NCBI GenBank assembly: GCA_030267565.1
Contig: BRXU01000021.1
Coordinates: 62,001-126,000, forward strand
Reading direction: 5' to 3'
DNA from: Pleodorina starrii
Taxonomy: Eukaryota; Chlorophyta; Chlorophyceae; Chlamydomonadales; Volvocaceae
Length of the DNA stretch: 64,000 nucleotides
Below the pieces are notes generated by a model. It had not been told where the DNA came from and made no database searches. It saw nothing but the letters and a program-made list of their open reading frames with translations. Shown here in pieces: positions 33,201-43,500 of this stretch (position 1 is its first letter; each line of letters opens with the position of its first letter). A program made the translations under genes and the position numbers.

Positions 33201-36181
33201 GCGGTCCCAACTGAGGCGGGAGCTAAGAAGGTTGTACGGCAGGAGGCGGCGGCGGTGCAAGAGGCCATGGAGGACGACGAGGGTAATCTTGAGGATGCTG
33301 TGGGGCTATACGGTAAGCCTGAGCGGGGTCGTCGTGATGCTGGCTCTCAGTTAGCTGTATGTATGCGTTACGTGCGTGTTGCCCTTAGGAGCTCTTTTGT
33401 TTAGGGCCTGAAGTTGCCGCTTGGCGGAGAAATATTTTGAGAGGTCATAACTCCCCTGGTTGCTCCCTTGGGTGAATGTATGGATGCAACTGCAGGTGAG
33501 GGTGTGCCGTTTGTACCCGGCAGCCAGCAGTCTGTGGAGTTTGTGCTGGAAGTCCAGGGCTGTGGTGGCGCTCGTCCTGCCAATCCTGTGCTGCGCATTG
33601 TCGACAGCAGCTCAAGCGACTCGGAAGATGCAGGTAGGTCGTGGGTTTATCAAGCCGTGCTATTGATAGGGCGGGCGGAGGGGACATGTTCGACGGGGTA
33701 GTGTGCCACGTGCAAGGCAATGTAGCAGTTGCAGTTCTTGAAGGCGGATATCACCTAGACACGCACTGTCGTCCTGTCGTATGGCTTCCGTATTTGGCTT
33801 CCTTCGACGAAAGACCAACCCGGCTCTCTTTCGTCTATTGGGATCCTAACCAATGTGCTGACCATGTAATAAGCCTAGAATGCTTCTTTGCTGTCGTGTG
33901 GCATTGTCTTAGGCTCGTGTACCCTCGTGCCACACTGTCGTACTGTTGTACGGCTGCTACTGCTTGCGGTTCGCAATGACGTCGTGCCTGACGTGTTGTG
34001 CCACCTGCAGGAGGCGATGCACGCTCGCCGACGGATGACAGCGACGACCAGGCCGACGCTGCGGATGGTGGTGCAGGGGGCAGTCGTGGCGGAGGAAGTC
34101 AGCGTGCGGCGCCAGGGGATGACGGCTACAACGGTGCATCAGACGACGAGGCCGCCATTGGCGCTGGTGAGCTGCCGGCGGGTTGCCGGGGGGATCCGTT
34201 TCGGGAATTGGAATGGGATGTGGGCGAAGTGCTGCGCGGCCTGGGGCCTGCAGGGGCCAGTCTCCCAGGTCAAGGGGAAAGGGAGGAAAACGGTGTGTGG
34301 GATGGCGTGCGGGAAGCTTTGCGTGTGGACGGTGCCAACCTCACGGAATCGGACGCCGCCACTGCTGACGGGCGTGGGACACGTGCGGGCGTGGCTGGGG
34401 GGGTCAGGGGCCGGGAGTGGAGGCCGCAGGATGACGTACTGCAAAGCATGGTCAGTGCGTCAACAGCTGCAGGTCAATATGCGCACCTTTACGCCATGAA
34501 GCTTTATGCGTGGTTTCTTATGCATCGTCCCAATTTTGACGGAAAGTCCTTTGTGCCGCGAGAAATGGACATGGACCCCGATACCATGCAATGGCCACCG
34601 AGTCTGGAGGTATGGCTGGACTTTCTGGCATTTGCACGATCACGCGTGTCGTCCTATCCACGTTTTAGGCAGTTGTATGCCCTTGTGGCCAGGACAGCCA
34701 GTGTTTACTTTGCTCGCAAGCGTGGTGTTTCCGTCGCGAGCCTCGATCCACGTCAGCAGCACGCAGCTGAAACTCGCTCCTTGAACTGCCGTTTAGTACG
34801 CGAATATGGGGTTGGGGTGCATCAGGTGATGGGCATCAACTTGCAGGAGGCAGTCAGTGGGCCCAACTTTGTGGATGCGAATTCTGTTCTGGGGTGCACA
34901 ATGGCTGCGGCGTGGACACTGGGGACTGTGTGTGGCGGGCGTCGACCCCGTTCGGTGGCGGCCATTCGGCTGCGGGACTTGACCCTGAGGGCTTGTGAGG
35001 TGTGGGTGCGGTCGCCAGGTCAGTCCGATAAGGCACCGTGCATTGTGCCAGGCATTGCGCGACTGACCTGGACCGATGAGAAGACCACTCACTATGCCGG
35101 TTACAAGGAGTCATCGGACATGTACGATAGGTACGAGGGGGAGGGCTGGGACTTTCTGCGGGAGCGCCCTGCATACTGGGTGTACCGGTTGCTGGTAATG
35201 CGCGGCGTTTTCCAGGGGGCAGACAGGGACCCCATAGCAGCAGGAGGGTTGCGTAGAGGCGACGCCATTCTTGTTCGGGACAGCGCAAAAGATTATTTTC
35301 TGTTATGCGAAGCTCTTTCGGAGGACTGGGTGGACACCCTGCCTGTCGGCGTGGCAACGTTGGGCATCTGGACCAAGACCATCCTGAAGCGGATGGGGTG
35401 TCCTCCTCGAGGATACTCTGCACATCGCCGTGGGTCTGTTACTCGCGGGGTGATCCTGGACATTCTGAACAACCGGGGCACTGGTCTGTCGGAGGACACC
35501 ATGAATGCAATCTGCCGTCTGGGTGGTTGGGATAGCGTCACGGGGATTCGCACCGTCATGAAGGTGTATGCCGCCCGTATCATGGACAGATATGTCAGCG
35601 GCGCGGCGTTGACCCTGGGGCGGGTGGGCACTGCAGCTGAATGGGACACACGGAAGCAGGAATACATGGGGACGGTGCAGTGGCCGGCCAAGCAGATCTG
35701 GGAAGCCGGGTCGGTGTTGCACCCTTTGCCGATGCGGCACGCCATGCGTTGGGAGCGTGCTGTTGCCCAGCGTCGCGAGATGCTGAGCAAGGCATGTGCC
35801 GAGCTGCTGAAGCTCGTTTTGCAAGACACCGATGAGATGCCGGTGTTGCGGTATCGGGAGGCACGTGCGAGCTATGCACGGGTCATGAGGAAGGGCCCCG
35901 AACAAGCGAGGGTGCAGTATGCGGAATTGGTCGAGCAGATACAGGATCTGCGAAAGGGGCGTCGGCCGTTACGGCTGGCGGCTGTTGCACACAGCAGGGC
36001 ACTGTTGATGGCCGCCTGGGGGGCCCGTCAGCGGCGGCGGCTGGTGCCATCCGTGTCGCACATGGAAGACGGCCTACGGGGCGTTGTAATTGGACGACGG
36101 GAATGGGGTCAGCAGGGCCAGCAGTCTATGCCGCTCTGGCAGGGGGTATTTTTTGTGGATTTTGGTGGCCCCAGTGGTTAG
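30204..36181 (+). CDS. Tyrosine-recombinase-like protein, 13 exons resolved
   Basis: Exons: 30204-30474, 30582-31167, 31286-31462, 31545-31673, 31767-31856, 31938-32138, 32295-32384, 32459-32659, 32750-32842, 32928-33065, 33172-33312, 33496-33633, 34011-36181 (about 1470 residues). The first intron is phase 0; all others are phase 1 and every internal exon from the third on is a multiple of three. The first two exons are a helical region (EEHYEEEM...). The middle is low-complexity Pro/Ala/Ser linker. The last exon holds the recombinase-like part: GRRPRSVAAIRLRDL (first catalytic Arg region), YSAHRRGSVTRG (His/Arg box, shorter than classic HxxR), GGWDS, and DRYVSG with a candidate nucleophile Tyr. 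The start is uncertain; upstream exons are likely. Recombinase assignment is from motif pattern only. Exons 5-6 and 7-8 are tandem duplicates. Confidence 0.62.
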
Positions 36182-36293
36182 GGTATTATAGCTTTGTGTT
36201 TGTAACGCAACACTGGATTGATTGGTGACACCCGTGTGCACCCGTTTGCTGTGGCCCACAGGCTGCCAGGCTGCCGTCCGCTCTGGATCTGTG

Positions 36294-38918
36294 ATGGCTG
36301 AACCGGCTCGACAGCTTGTCGCGAACCAAAGCCCATTTGTGCCGCGCTTATGGTACCGGCCTCAGAAGGCTGGCAATTGCGGCAGCACCCAGAAGCCTTG
36401 TGCTTTGATGGAGATGCGTTATGTTCGGCAGCAGGACTTGGAGTTGGCCGCCAGAAAGCGTTCGGTGTGTCCGATCCGAGTGCGAGGCGTACATTTTTCA
36501 CCGACTGAGTTCATGCCGGCCCCAAGTCGTGCTCTGGCGGCCGCCGAGGTGCTCTTTCGGCCGAACAACGACTTTATGCGTATGGAGGGGGGCGAGTACG
36601 TCTGGCCAGCATCACTGCGGGAGCTGCGATTGGCGTCTGTTGGAGTTGTCCGCGGCTGGCCAGTGCTGGTTCTCTCAAAAACTTTTGACGACAACGTATT
36701 CAAGATGAAGGCGGAGCGGGGCGGGCGGAATGTGCATGGCTACATGAAGCCGAGATTGCGTTCCTGGGCACAGTTGGGCTACGTGCCTGCGGTGCCAGAC
36801 GCAGGTGCTGTGCTACCAGTGGGCTTTTCGGCAGGAGGCAACCGTCGCAGAGAGAGTGGTGCAGCGGACCTGGGCAGTGGAGGTGCCTCGTCAGCTCGCC
36901 CAGGCAATGGCGGTGACCAGGCACCAGCGCCGAGTGGAGGCGGTGGCGCCGCTGTCGTTGTTGTGGGGCGGGCTGGCCGGCCAGCAACCTCTGGGCCCGC
37001 GACACAGAGCAGCTCTACCATCGGCACGGGTGTGCAGTCGGCGTCTGGAGGCGGTGCATACGGTAGTGGCGCCAATGTTCAGAATGCTGCTGTGCGGGAG
37101 GCGGAGCCTGGAGCTTCTACAGCACAGCAGCAGGGGGGGTCGCCGATCATATGTGAGTGTACGGGCTGAAAGCTGGTGTCGTGTGTGGGCATGATGGAGG
37201 TCGCTCCATAGGGCATGCATGTGTGACTGCAGCAGGGGGAGCCGGGCTACGGTTTTAGGGGATGCGGTTAGAGCTTTAGTAATGCGGCCTGTCGGCCATG
37301 CCAGCCTATGTGATCATGTGTTTTGGAGGCAGGATGCATCTTGCAAGCATATCATCTGGCCCTGCTGACATGGGCTGTTGTGGTTTTGACCTCAGGGAAC
37401 GGCGGCGGTGACGTCCCAGTGGTGGACTCGGCACGGTTTCAGGATCTTCTCCGGCAGCGTCGCAACATGGTCATCCAAGGCTGCGCGGGTGCCGGCAAGA
37501 GCACGCTTATTCGTGAGCACTTGATCCCGGCTTTGAAGCGAATCCACGGGGACGATTGTGTCAAGGCGGGTTTAGTGCACATTTGTGCGACTACTGGTAC
37601 AGCCGCACTCAACATTGGCGGCCGAACATTGGCCAGCACCACCGGTGTTGGTTACTGCAATGGCAGCACATCGAAGCTGTTGGCGGACCTGGAGTCGTGG
37701 GGCGGCAAGAACAGCCTCATGCAGACCATCAAGCAGATGCTGGTGCTTGTCTTGGATGAGGCCTTTTTGACGAGTGGTGAGGGGTGGGACTCTATAAATG
37801 CATTTCTGCAGAGACTGGCTGAAGAGCTTGGCCTGGAGTCGGCGGTGGAGCCCTTTATCGGTATCCAGATCGTTATTCTCATGGATGCGTGTCAGCTCGG
37901 GCCGGTGGCTATGCTGCGGTCCCTTGCCGATCGTGTTCCGTCTCGGCGCATCTTTGAGGCGGGGTGCTGGAACCAGCTTAAGTTTGTGTACTTGCTCATG
38001 CCCGAGCACAGCGAGCGCCATCGGCACGATGAGCCCTTTTTCAAGGCGTTGCAGGAATTGGCGTCGAGGCGCGAGTCGGATCTCGAGTCGCAGGGGATGC
38101 GTGACATGCTGGGTGACGCATTTCAGCGGGGTGCTGGTTACGTGGGCAACCCAGCCAATTGGGGGCCAGAGCTTTGTGGAAACAACAGTACGGTAAAGAC
38201 TGTTAATTCCAGTCAGTTGATGCAGCTGCGCACTGAGCACGGCTGCCCGTTGATGACGTACATGGGTGTACGGGGGGTTACCTGTAGCACGTCGGGACAG
38301 CAGTGCATTGCGGGCCAGGAGATGGATCTGAGCCTGGGCCAGTCGGATGTCGACCTGTGTGTCGGGGCGCTGGTCATTGCTACGAAGCCGTTGGATGGCG
38401 TTCCAACTGGCACTCGCGGTGTGGTGGAGGGTTTCCAGACGGACTACAGTGATGGGGGCCTCTTCTGGAAGGAGCGTGATCCACGCTGGAGCAGCATGCG
38501 GCGCGACATCTTTGATGCGGCCATGAAGAAGGTGCATTCCGACCGTCTATGGCCGCGTGTGGTATTCAAAGTGTCGGGGCGCGATGTTATTATGTTGGTC
38601 AAGCCTATCCAGTTTGTGATGGAAACGGTGGGTGGTGTCCAGCTGGGTACCAACCTGCAGCTGCCACTAATGCTGTCATATGCCATGACAGTGCACCGTT
38701 CCCAGAGCTTGACGCTTGATCGCATAGTGGTACGGTTGGGGAGGACGGCGTTTTTCGAGCCTGGCCATTTGTACACGGCATTGTCGCGTGTACGAAGGGC
38801 GAACGATATCCTCATCCTGGGCAGTTTGCGGAGCCTGGTGGGTGTGAGGGGCAGCGGCATGAATCCGCTGGTACGCACGTGGCTGGAGGGGGTGCGGTGG
38901 GAGCGCTTGCGGTTGTGA
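36294..38918 (+). CDS. PIF1-type helicase with an N-terminal extension domain
   Basis: Exon 1 runs from the ATG at 36294 to 37152; a phase-1 intron (GTGAGT ... CTCAG) joins it to 37396-38918, giving about 794 residues. Exon 1 is a domain I do not recognise (YRPQKAGNCGSTQKPC..., about 190 residues) plus a Gly/Ser/Ala linker. Exon 2 has the SF1B/PIF1 motif set: Walker A GCAGAGKST, motif Ia ATTGTAALNIGG, Walker B LVLDEA, motif III MDACQLGPV, the late motif PLMLSYAMTVHRSQSLTLD and motif VI YTALSRVR. It probably unwinds DNA with 5'-3' polarity during element mobilisation or replication. It lies just downstream of the recombinase gene on the same strand. A start upstream of 36294 by splicing cannot be excluded. 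Confidence 0.82.
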
Positions 38919-39481
38919 AGAGGAATGTCTCTGTGTGGCCAAAAAGAAATGAACGCAACTCATCTTGTGCATGCCGGATTTGCAACATGGGGGGACATGA
39001 TATGATGCTTCTTCGGATACGAGAGGTTATGGGATCAATACACCGAATGACCGACTTTGTAAATAAGAATGTTTTTGCACCAGCGACCATTTGGGGCGGG
39101 ACTCCAAAGGTTTTAGGTTTTTAGGGTTTTAGGGAAGAGAGAGAGAGGGAGAGTGGATTGTACCGCACACCTTGTTGTTGTTACACACCTAACGACTATT
39201 TGCAGGCAGGTCTCGCAGGACCCGATCAAGATGCTCGGTTGTTCGGGTTGCGAACCCCTTTTCGCGTCTCCCTGGAGTCTCTCCTCTGGAGACGCATTCA
39301 AGGGTGGCGGCGCAGGGAGCAGCACGCGCAACTGGCCGGGGCACCATACACCTGCAACAACCCCCAACCCAGCAGTACTATTGTACTAAGCAGTACCAGT
39401 AACCCAGAAACACCACCACCACCAACGGACATGGGCAATCCTACATGGGCAACCCTAAAACCCTAACCCCGCAATCCTACA
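38919..39481 (+). other. Right non-coding region of the element
   Basis: No gene. It holds TTTTAGGG-like motifs at about 39105-39136 and 39455-39466, a GA-rich run, and the stretch acggacatgggcaatcc shared with the end of the non-autonomous copy. Confidence 0.6.
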
Positions 39482-39522
39482 GGGCGGGGCCCCCCTGGGC
39501 GCTTCGCGCTGGGGCCCCGCCC
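39482..39522. repeat. Terminal GC-rich hairpin of the 11.4-kb element
   Basis: Identical to 6893-6933: GGGCGGGGCCCC ... GGGGCCCCGCCC around GCGCTTCGCGC, then five A residues and the end. Confidence 0.88.
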
Positions 39523-39527
39523 AAAAA

Positions 39528-40537
39528 TGCATGCCCGCCGTGGCTATATGCATGAATATGCACATGACTTTGCTCAGCGCGCGGCTGGATGGTCGCACGG
39601 CGGTAGTGGGAGTTACCAGCGAGGCAGCTTGGCTGCTGAGTGACCCCTCGCTTGCGCGCGTCTCTCCGTCGTCATGTACCAGCGCCAATGTTTGCTGCTA
39701 CCAACTGGAATATTGATGGGCGCACCCCCGCTGATATTATTAGGGCGGGGCTCGCGTTCAATTGCGTGGCTTTCGCATGCATGCCGAGGCAAGCTGCACC
39801 GACTGCTGCCCCGGCGTTTGCATAACGAAGTGCTCATTCATGCGGGCTTTGTGACTGTGGAGCGGTTGATTATGAAAAAAACTGTTTCATTTCTCAGAAT
39901 GCCCGGCTATCTACGCACGAAGATGACCTCGCAGCATGCGCACCATGCAGTATTATGACCGAGGCGCTGCCGCTGCCATTATTGGCCAGCTTCCCTCGGC
40001 GTTAATCTGGGAGGCCAGTCACAATGCAAAGGCGCCCCGCGTTAGCTGAAGCGGACGATGGATGATGAAGATGTTTCGCCAGCCCTCTAGTCAATTGCGT
40101 GCCCGCATCATTGATCCTCCCGGCTTGTACGGACACCCCCGCACGTGTGTGGAATTTGCAATCTGTATGTATGTGTGCGTGTATGGAATAATGTTCACAG
40201 CAGCAGATAGGGATCTCGGGCTGGGCCGACGGAGCTTACTTCATTGGACGGTGCCAGAACGTGCACGTGTGCGGTTATTAGCTCACGTACCACCGTAAGG
40301 GCCGACGGGACGACTGGGAGTGAGTCATCTTCGAGGCAGAAGCCGTCGTACATCGATAGGCACGATGCACGGGAGCCAACGTCGCTACCGTGTCGTCATA
40401 AACACAGATGGCCGTAAATATTGCATCAAGCCTCCGCACCAGCAGTTCCCTCATACGTTTGCATCTTGCATCACTGTACCACAATCACAGTTGACGTAAA
40501 CCCTAAGTATCTCTTCACGCAGATATAGCAACGATCG
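39528..40537 (+). other. Intergenic region upstream of gene C
   Basis: Only short frames without motifs. It presumably holds the gene C promoter; no clear TATA box was found. Confidence 0.5.
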
Positions 40538-43500
40538 ATGCAGGCACGCACCATGACCTGCCGCGCTGCGCCCTTCACCGCACGCCAAGGCTACGGCCGC
40601 GGCCGCCTCCTCACCACCGCCCTCATCCTCACAACCGCCTTTGGTCTGCTGCTTCTTCCGGCTGCGCTGGCATCGCGGCCCCTACAGCAGCTGCCTCGCT
40701 ACCAGGGGCAGTTATCGTCTTCATCGGATGTGCCGCCGCCGGTGCTCCCGTCGCCCTCGCCGCCTGTGGCCCCTGGAACCCCCTTTCCAGTTGACCGCAG
40801 ATTCGGTGAGCTCGCTGCAGAAAAACGCGAGGCCAACGCAAGCCAAGTAAAGGCCAAAATAGCTTCTTGACGGTATTCCCTATCTATCTACAATTATCAT
40901 GTACTTCCTCCAATGCCTGCGGCCGTACAAAGCTGCCTGCATACGTTGCTGGTTTGCTATTTCACTCAAACCCAGCAATCACACATCAGCATGCATGCGT
41001 GGTTCAACGGGTGAGCGGGTGCGCGTCCCTGCTTGCCCGTCCTTCCTCGCTCCTGTGTTACCCCTAATCTGCTGCTGCATGCGTGTGTGCCTGAGCGAGG
41101 CAGGATAGATGCTGTCCCCAACCCTATCCCGCCCTCACTCGCATCCACCCACCAGAGGACTGCTACGCGGTCTGCCGCCGGGAGAACCCCGGAGTCGACC
41201 CATACCTGATGTACTGTGACAAGTACGGCAACCGGTACGACAACCACCGCTGGGCCATCTGCAGCTTCGCGGAGGGGCCTCTGTCCGAATGCCCGGCTGC
41301 TAATACGGCGGGAGGCTCTGCAGCGGCGGTGGCGTCACTTCCGGCATCGCTGCCGTCTCCCTCGCCGCCTGTGGCCCCTGGCACCCCCTTTCCCGTGGAC
41401 CGCAGATTCGGTGAGCTCGCTGCAGAAACAACGCGCCTTCATTCCATCAACGCAAGCCTTATCAAGGCCAAAATAGCTTCTTGACGGTATTCCCTGCAAT
41501 TATCATGTACATGCTCCAATGCGTGCGGCCGTACAAAGCTGCCTACATACGTTGCTGGTTTGCTACCCTCAAAACAAACAATCTCGCGTCATTTGAACGA
41601 AGCATGCGCGGTTAAACCAGCGAGCGAGTGTGCGTCGTTGCCTGCCCGTCCTTCCTCCTGTGGTACCCATAACCTCTGTTGCAAGCGTGCGTGCCTGAGG
41701 CCGGATGCTGTTCCCAACTAACCCTACCCCTCGCTCCCACCCACCAGAGGACTGCTACGAGGTCTGCCGCCGGGAGAACCCCGGAATCAAACCATACCTG
41801 ATTTACTGTGACAAGCACGGCAACCGGTACGACAACCTCTGCTGGGCAATCTGCAGCTTCGCGGAGGGGCCGCTGTCCGAGTTCCCGGCTGCTGATACGG
41901 CGGGAGGCTCTGGAGCGGCTGCCTCACTTCCGACATCGCTGCCGTCCCCCTCGCCGCCTGTGGCCCCTGGCACCCCCTTTCCCGTGGACCGCAGATTCGG
42001 TGAGCCGCAGAATAACGCGCATTCATTTCACCATCTCAACGCCCAACGAAGCCCAAGTTCAAATGACCGCTTGTCGATATTCCCTACATATCATGTAAAT
42101 ATCATCCAATGCATGCGGCCGTGGCTGCCTAGCTGCTGGTCGGTGTGTTACTTTCCTCAAATCCAGGCAGCAATCTCGCGTCAGTTGAACGAAGCATGCG
42201 CGGTTCAACGAGCGAGCGAGTGCGCGTCCCTGCTTGCCCGTCCATCCTCCTATGTTAGCCATAACCTGCTGCTGCAAGCGTGGATGCCTGAGGCAGGATA
42301 GATGCTGTCCTCACCAACCCTATCCCTCGCTCGCACCCACCCACCAGAGGACTGCTACGCGGTCTGCCGCGGGGAGAACCCCGGAGTCGACCCATACCTG
42401 ATGTACTGTGACAAGTACGGCAACCGGTACGACAACCACTGCTGGGCCATCTGCAGCTTCGCGGAGGGGCCTCTGTCCGAATGCCCGGCTGCTAATACGG
42501 CGGGAGGCTCTGCAGCGGCGGCGTCACTACCGACAGCATCGGTGTCGGACAGCAGCCTGAGCAGCAGCAGCCTCAGCCGTCCGACAGGTGGGTGTGCTAG
42601 CACGTGTAGCGTGAGAAGCGTGCGTGCATACTTGCATCTAGTGTATGTGATGGAGCCTTCGACTAGTAGACTGTCTATTGCGGCGCGGATGTGCGGTGGG
42701 CGCATAACAGGTGCCGCCTCACCCTGTGCCGCCTCACCCTGTGAAATATCTGTCTGGATGGCCGGCCTCAACAACCCCAGCCTGCGCCCTATTTGCATCG
42801 GCATCCCCGGGGGCCAGGAAGGAAGAGGGACCAGTACATACGCTATATCCGTCAAGCGGCATTCGACCGCAATACTGATAGATTACACATCCACGCACGC
42901 ATGTTGCAGCATATACATACGTATCTAGGATATGTATATAGGAATCCTTCGACGGATCCTTCGGGCGCACGCATGTCATTTAATTGGCGCTTGTTGTGTT
43001 GTGTGTTCTTCACAAAGAAGCCAAAGCAGGCGCACAGGCAAATCCTGGAGCCTGACGATCAACCGCGAGGTATCGCGGCTATCCGACACCCCGAGGACGG
43101 GCACCTGTGCACGGATTCCGAAGGCATTCTCGACGCGCTACACACGCACTTCGCCCTCCTAGCCAGGCCAGTCTCCGGTCCCCGCACAGGCAAATACCTC
43201 CCAGGCGAGGCCCCACGCAAATACCCCTGGGAAGAGGCTGGGGCCCCTGACCCACTCAGACAAGGCCTTGCACGCTGGGACGGCGCACCCCCGTCCCTCC
43301 TCCCCGGAATCCTCGACCCATGCAATTTTCGCACCTGCCTGAGCCACCTCGCCCGCAACAAAGCCCCCGGGCCGGACGGCCTGCCCAATGAACTCCTCCA
43401 AACCCTCCCAGACGACCTCCAGACCGCAATACACCACCTGATCACCGTAATGTGGGTCAAAGCCGAAATCCCCCCCCACTGGACACAATCCGACACGGTC

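Larger units (their letters stand above)
28098..39527 (+). mobile_element. 11.4-kb element encoding a tyrosine-recombinase-like protein and a PIF1-type helicase
   Basis: The ends are defined by the 961-bp derivative at 5978-6938, which carries the first about 1.1 kb and the last about 100 bp of this region and nothing between. Left end CAAGGGGTTGG; a 7-bp stem CGGCTTC/GAAGCCG and a GGGCGGGGCCCC box lie within 60 bases. Right end: GC hairpin then CCCAAAAA. Coding: a 13-exon recombinase-like gene and a two-exon gene with N-terminal domain plus helicase, both on the + strand, about 110 bases apart. No HUH Rep domain, no CTRR terminus, no long terminal repeats and no target duplication were seen, so it is not an ordinary Helitron, LTR or TIR element. 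I know of no named family with this gene pair. Confidence 0.75.

Noticed and set aside
28098..39527. Classification as a Helitron on the basis of the PIF1 helicase and terminal hairpin
   Set aside because: No HUH Rep motif, no 5' TC and 3' CTRR ends, and a recombinase-like gene is present instead.
42793..43010. First 73 codons of the long LINE frame
   Set aside because: They lie outside the 14-bp target duplication, in the host intron.
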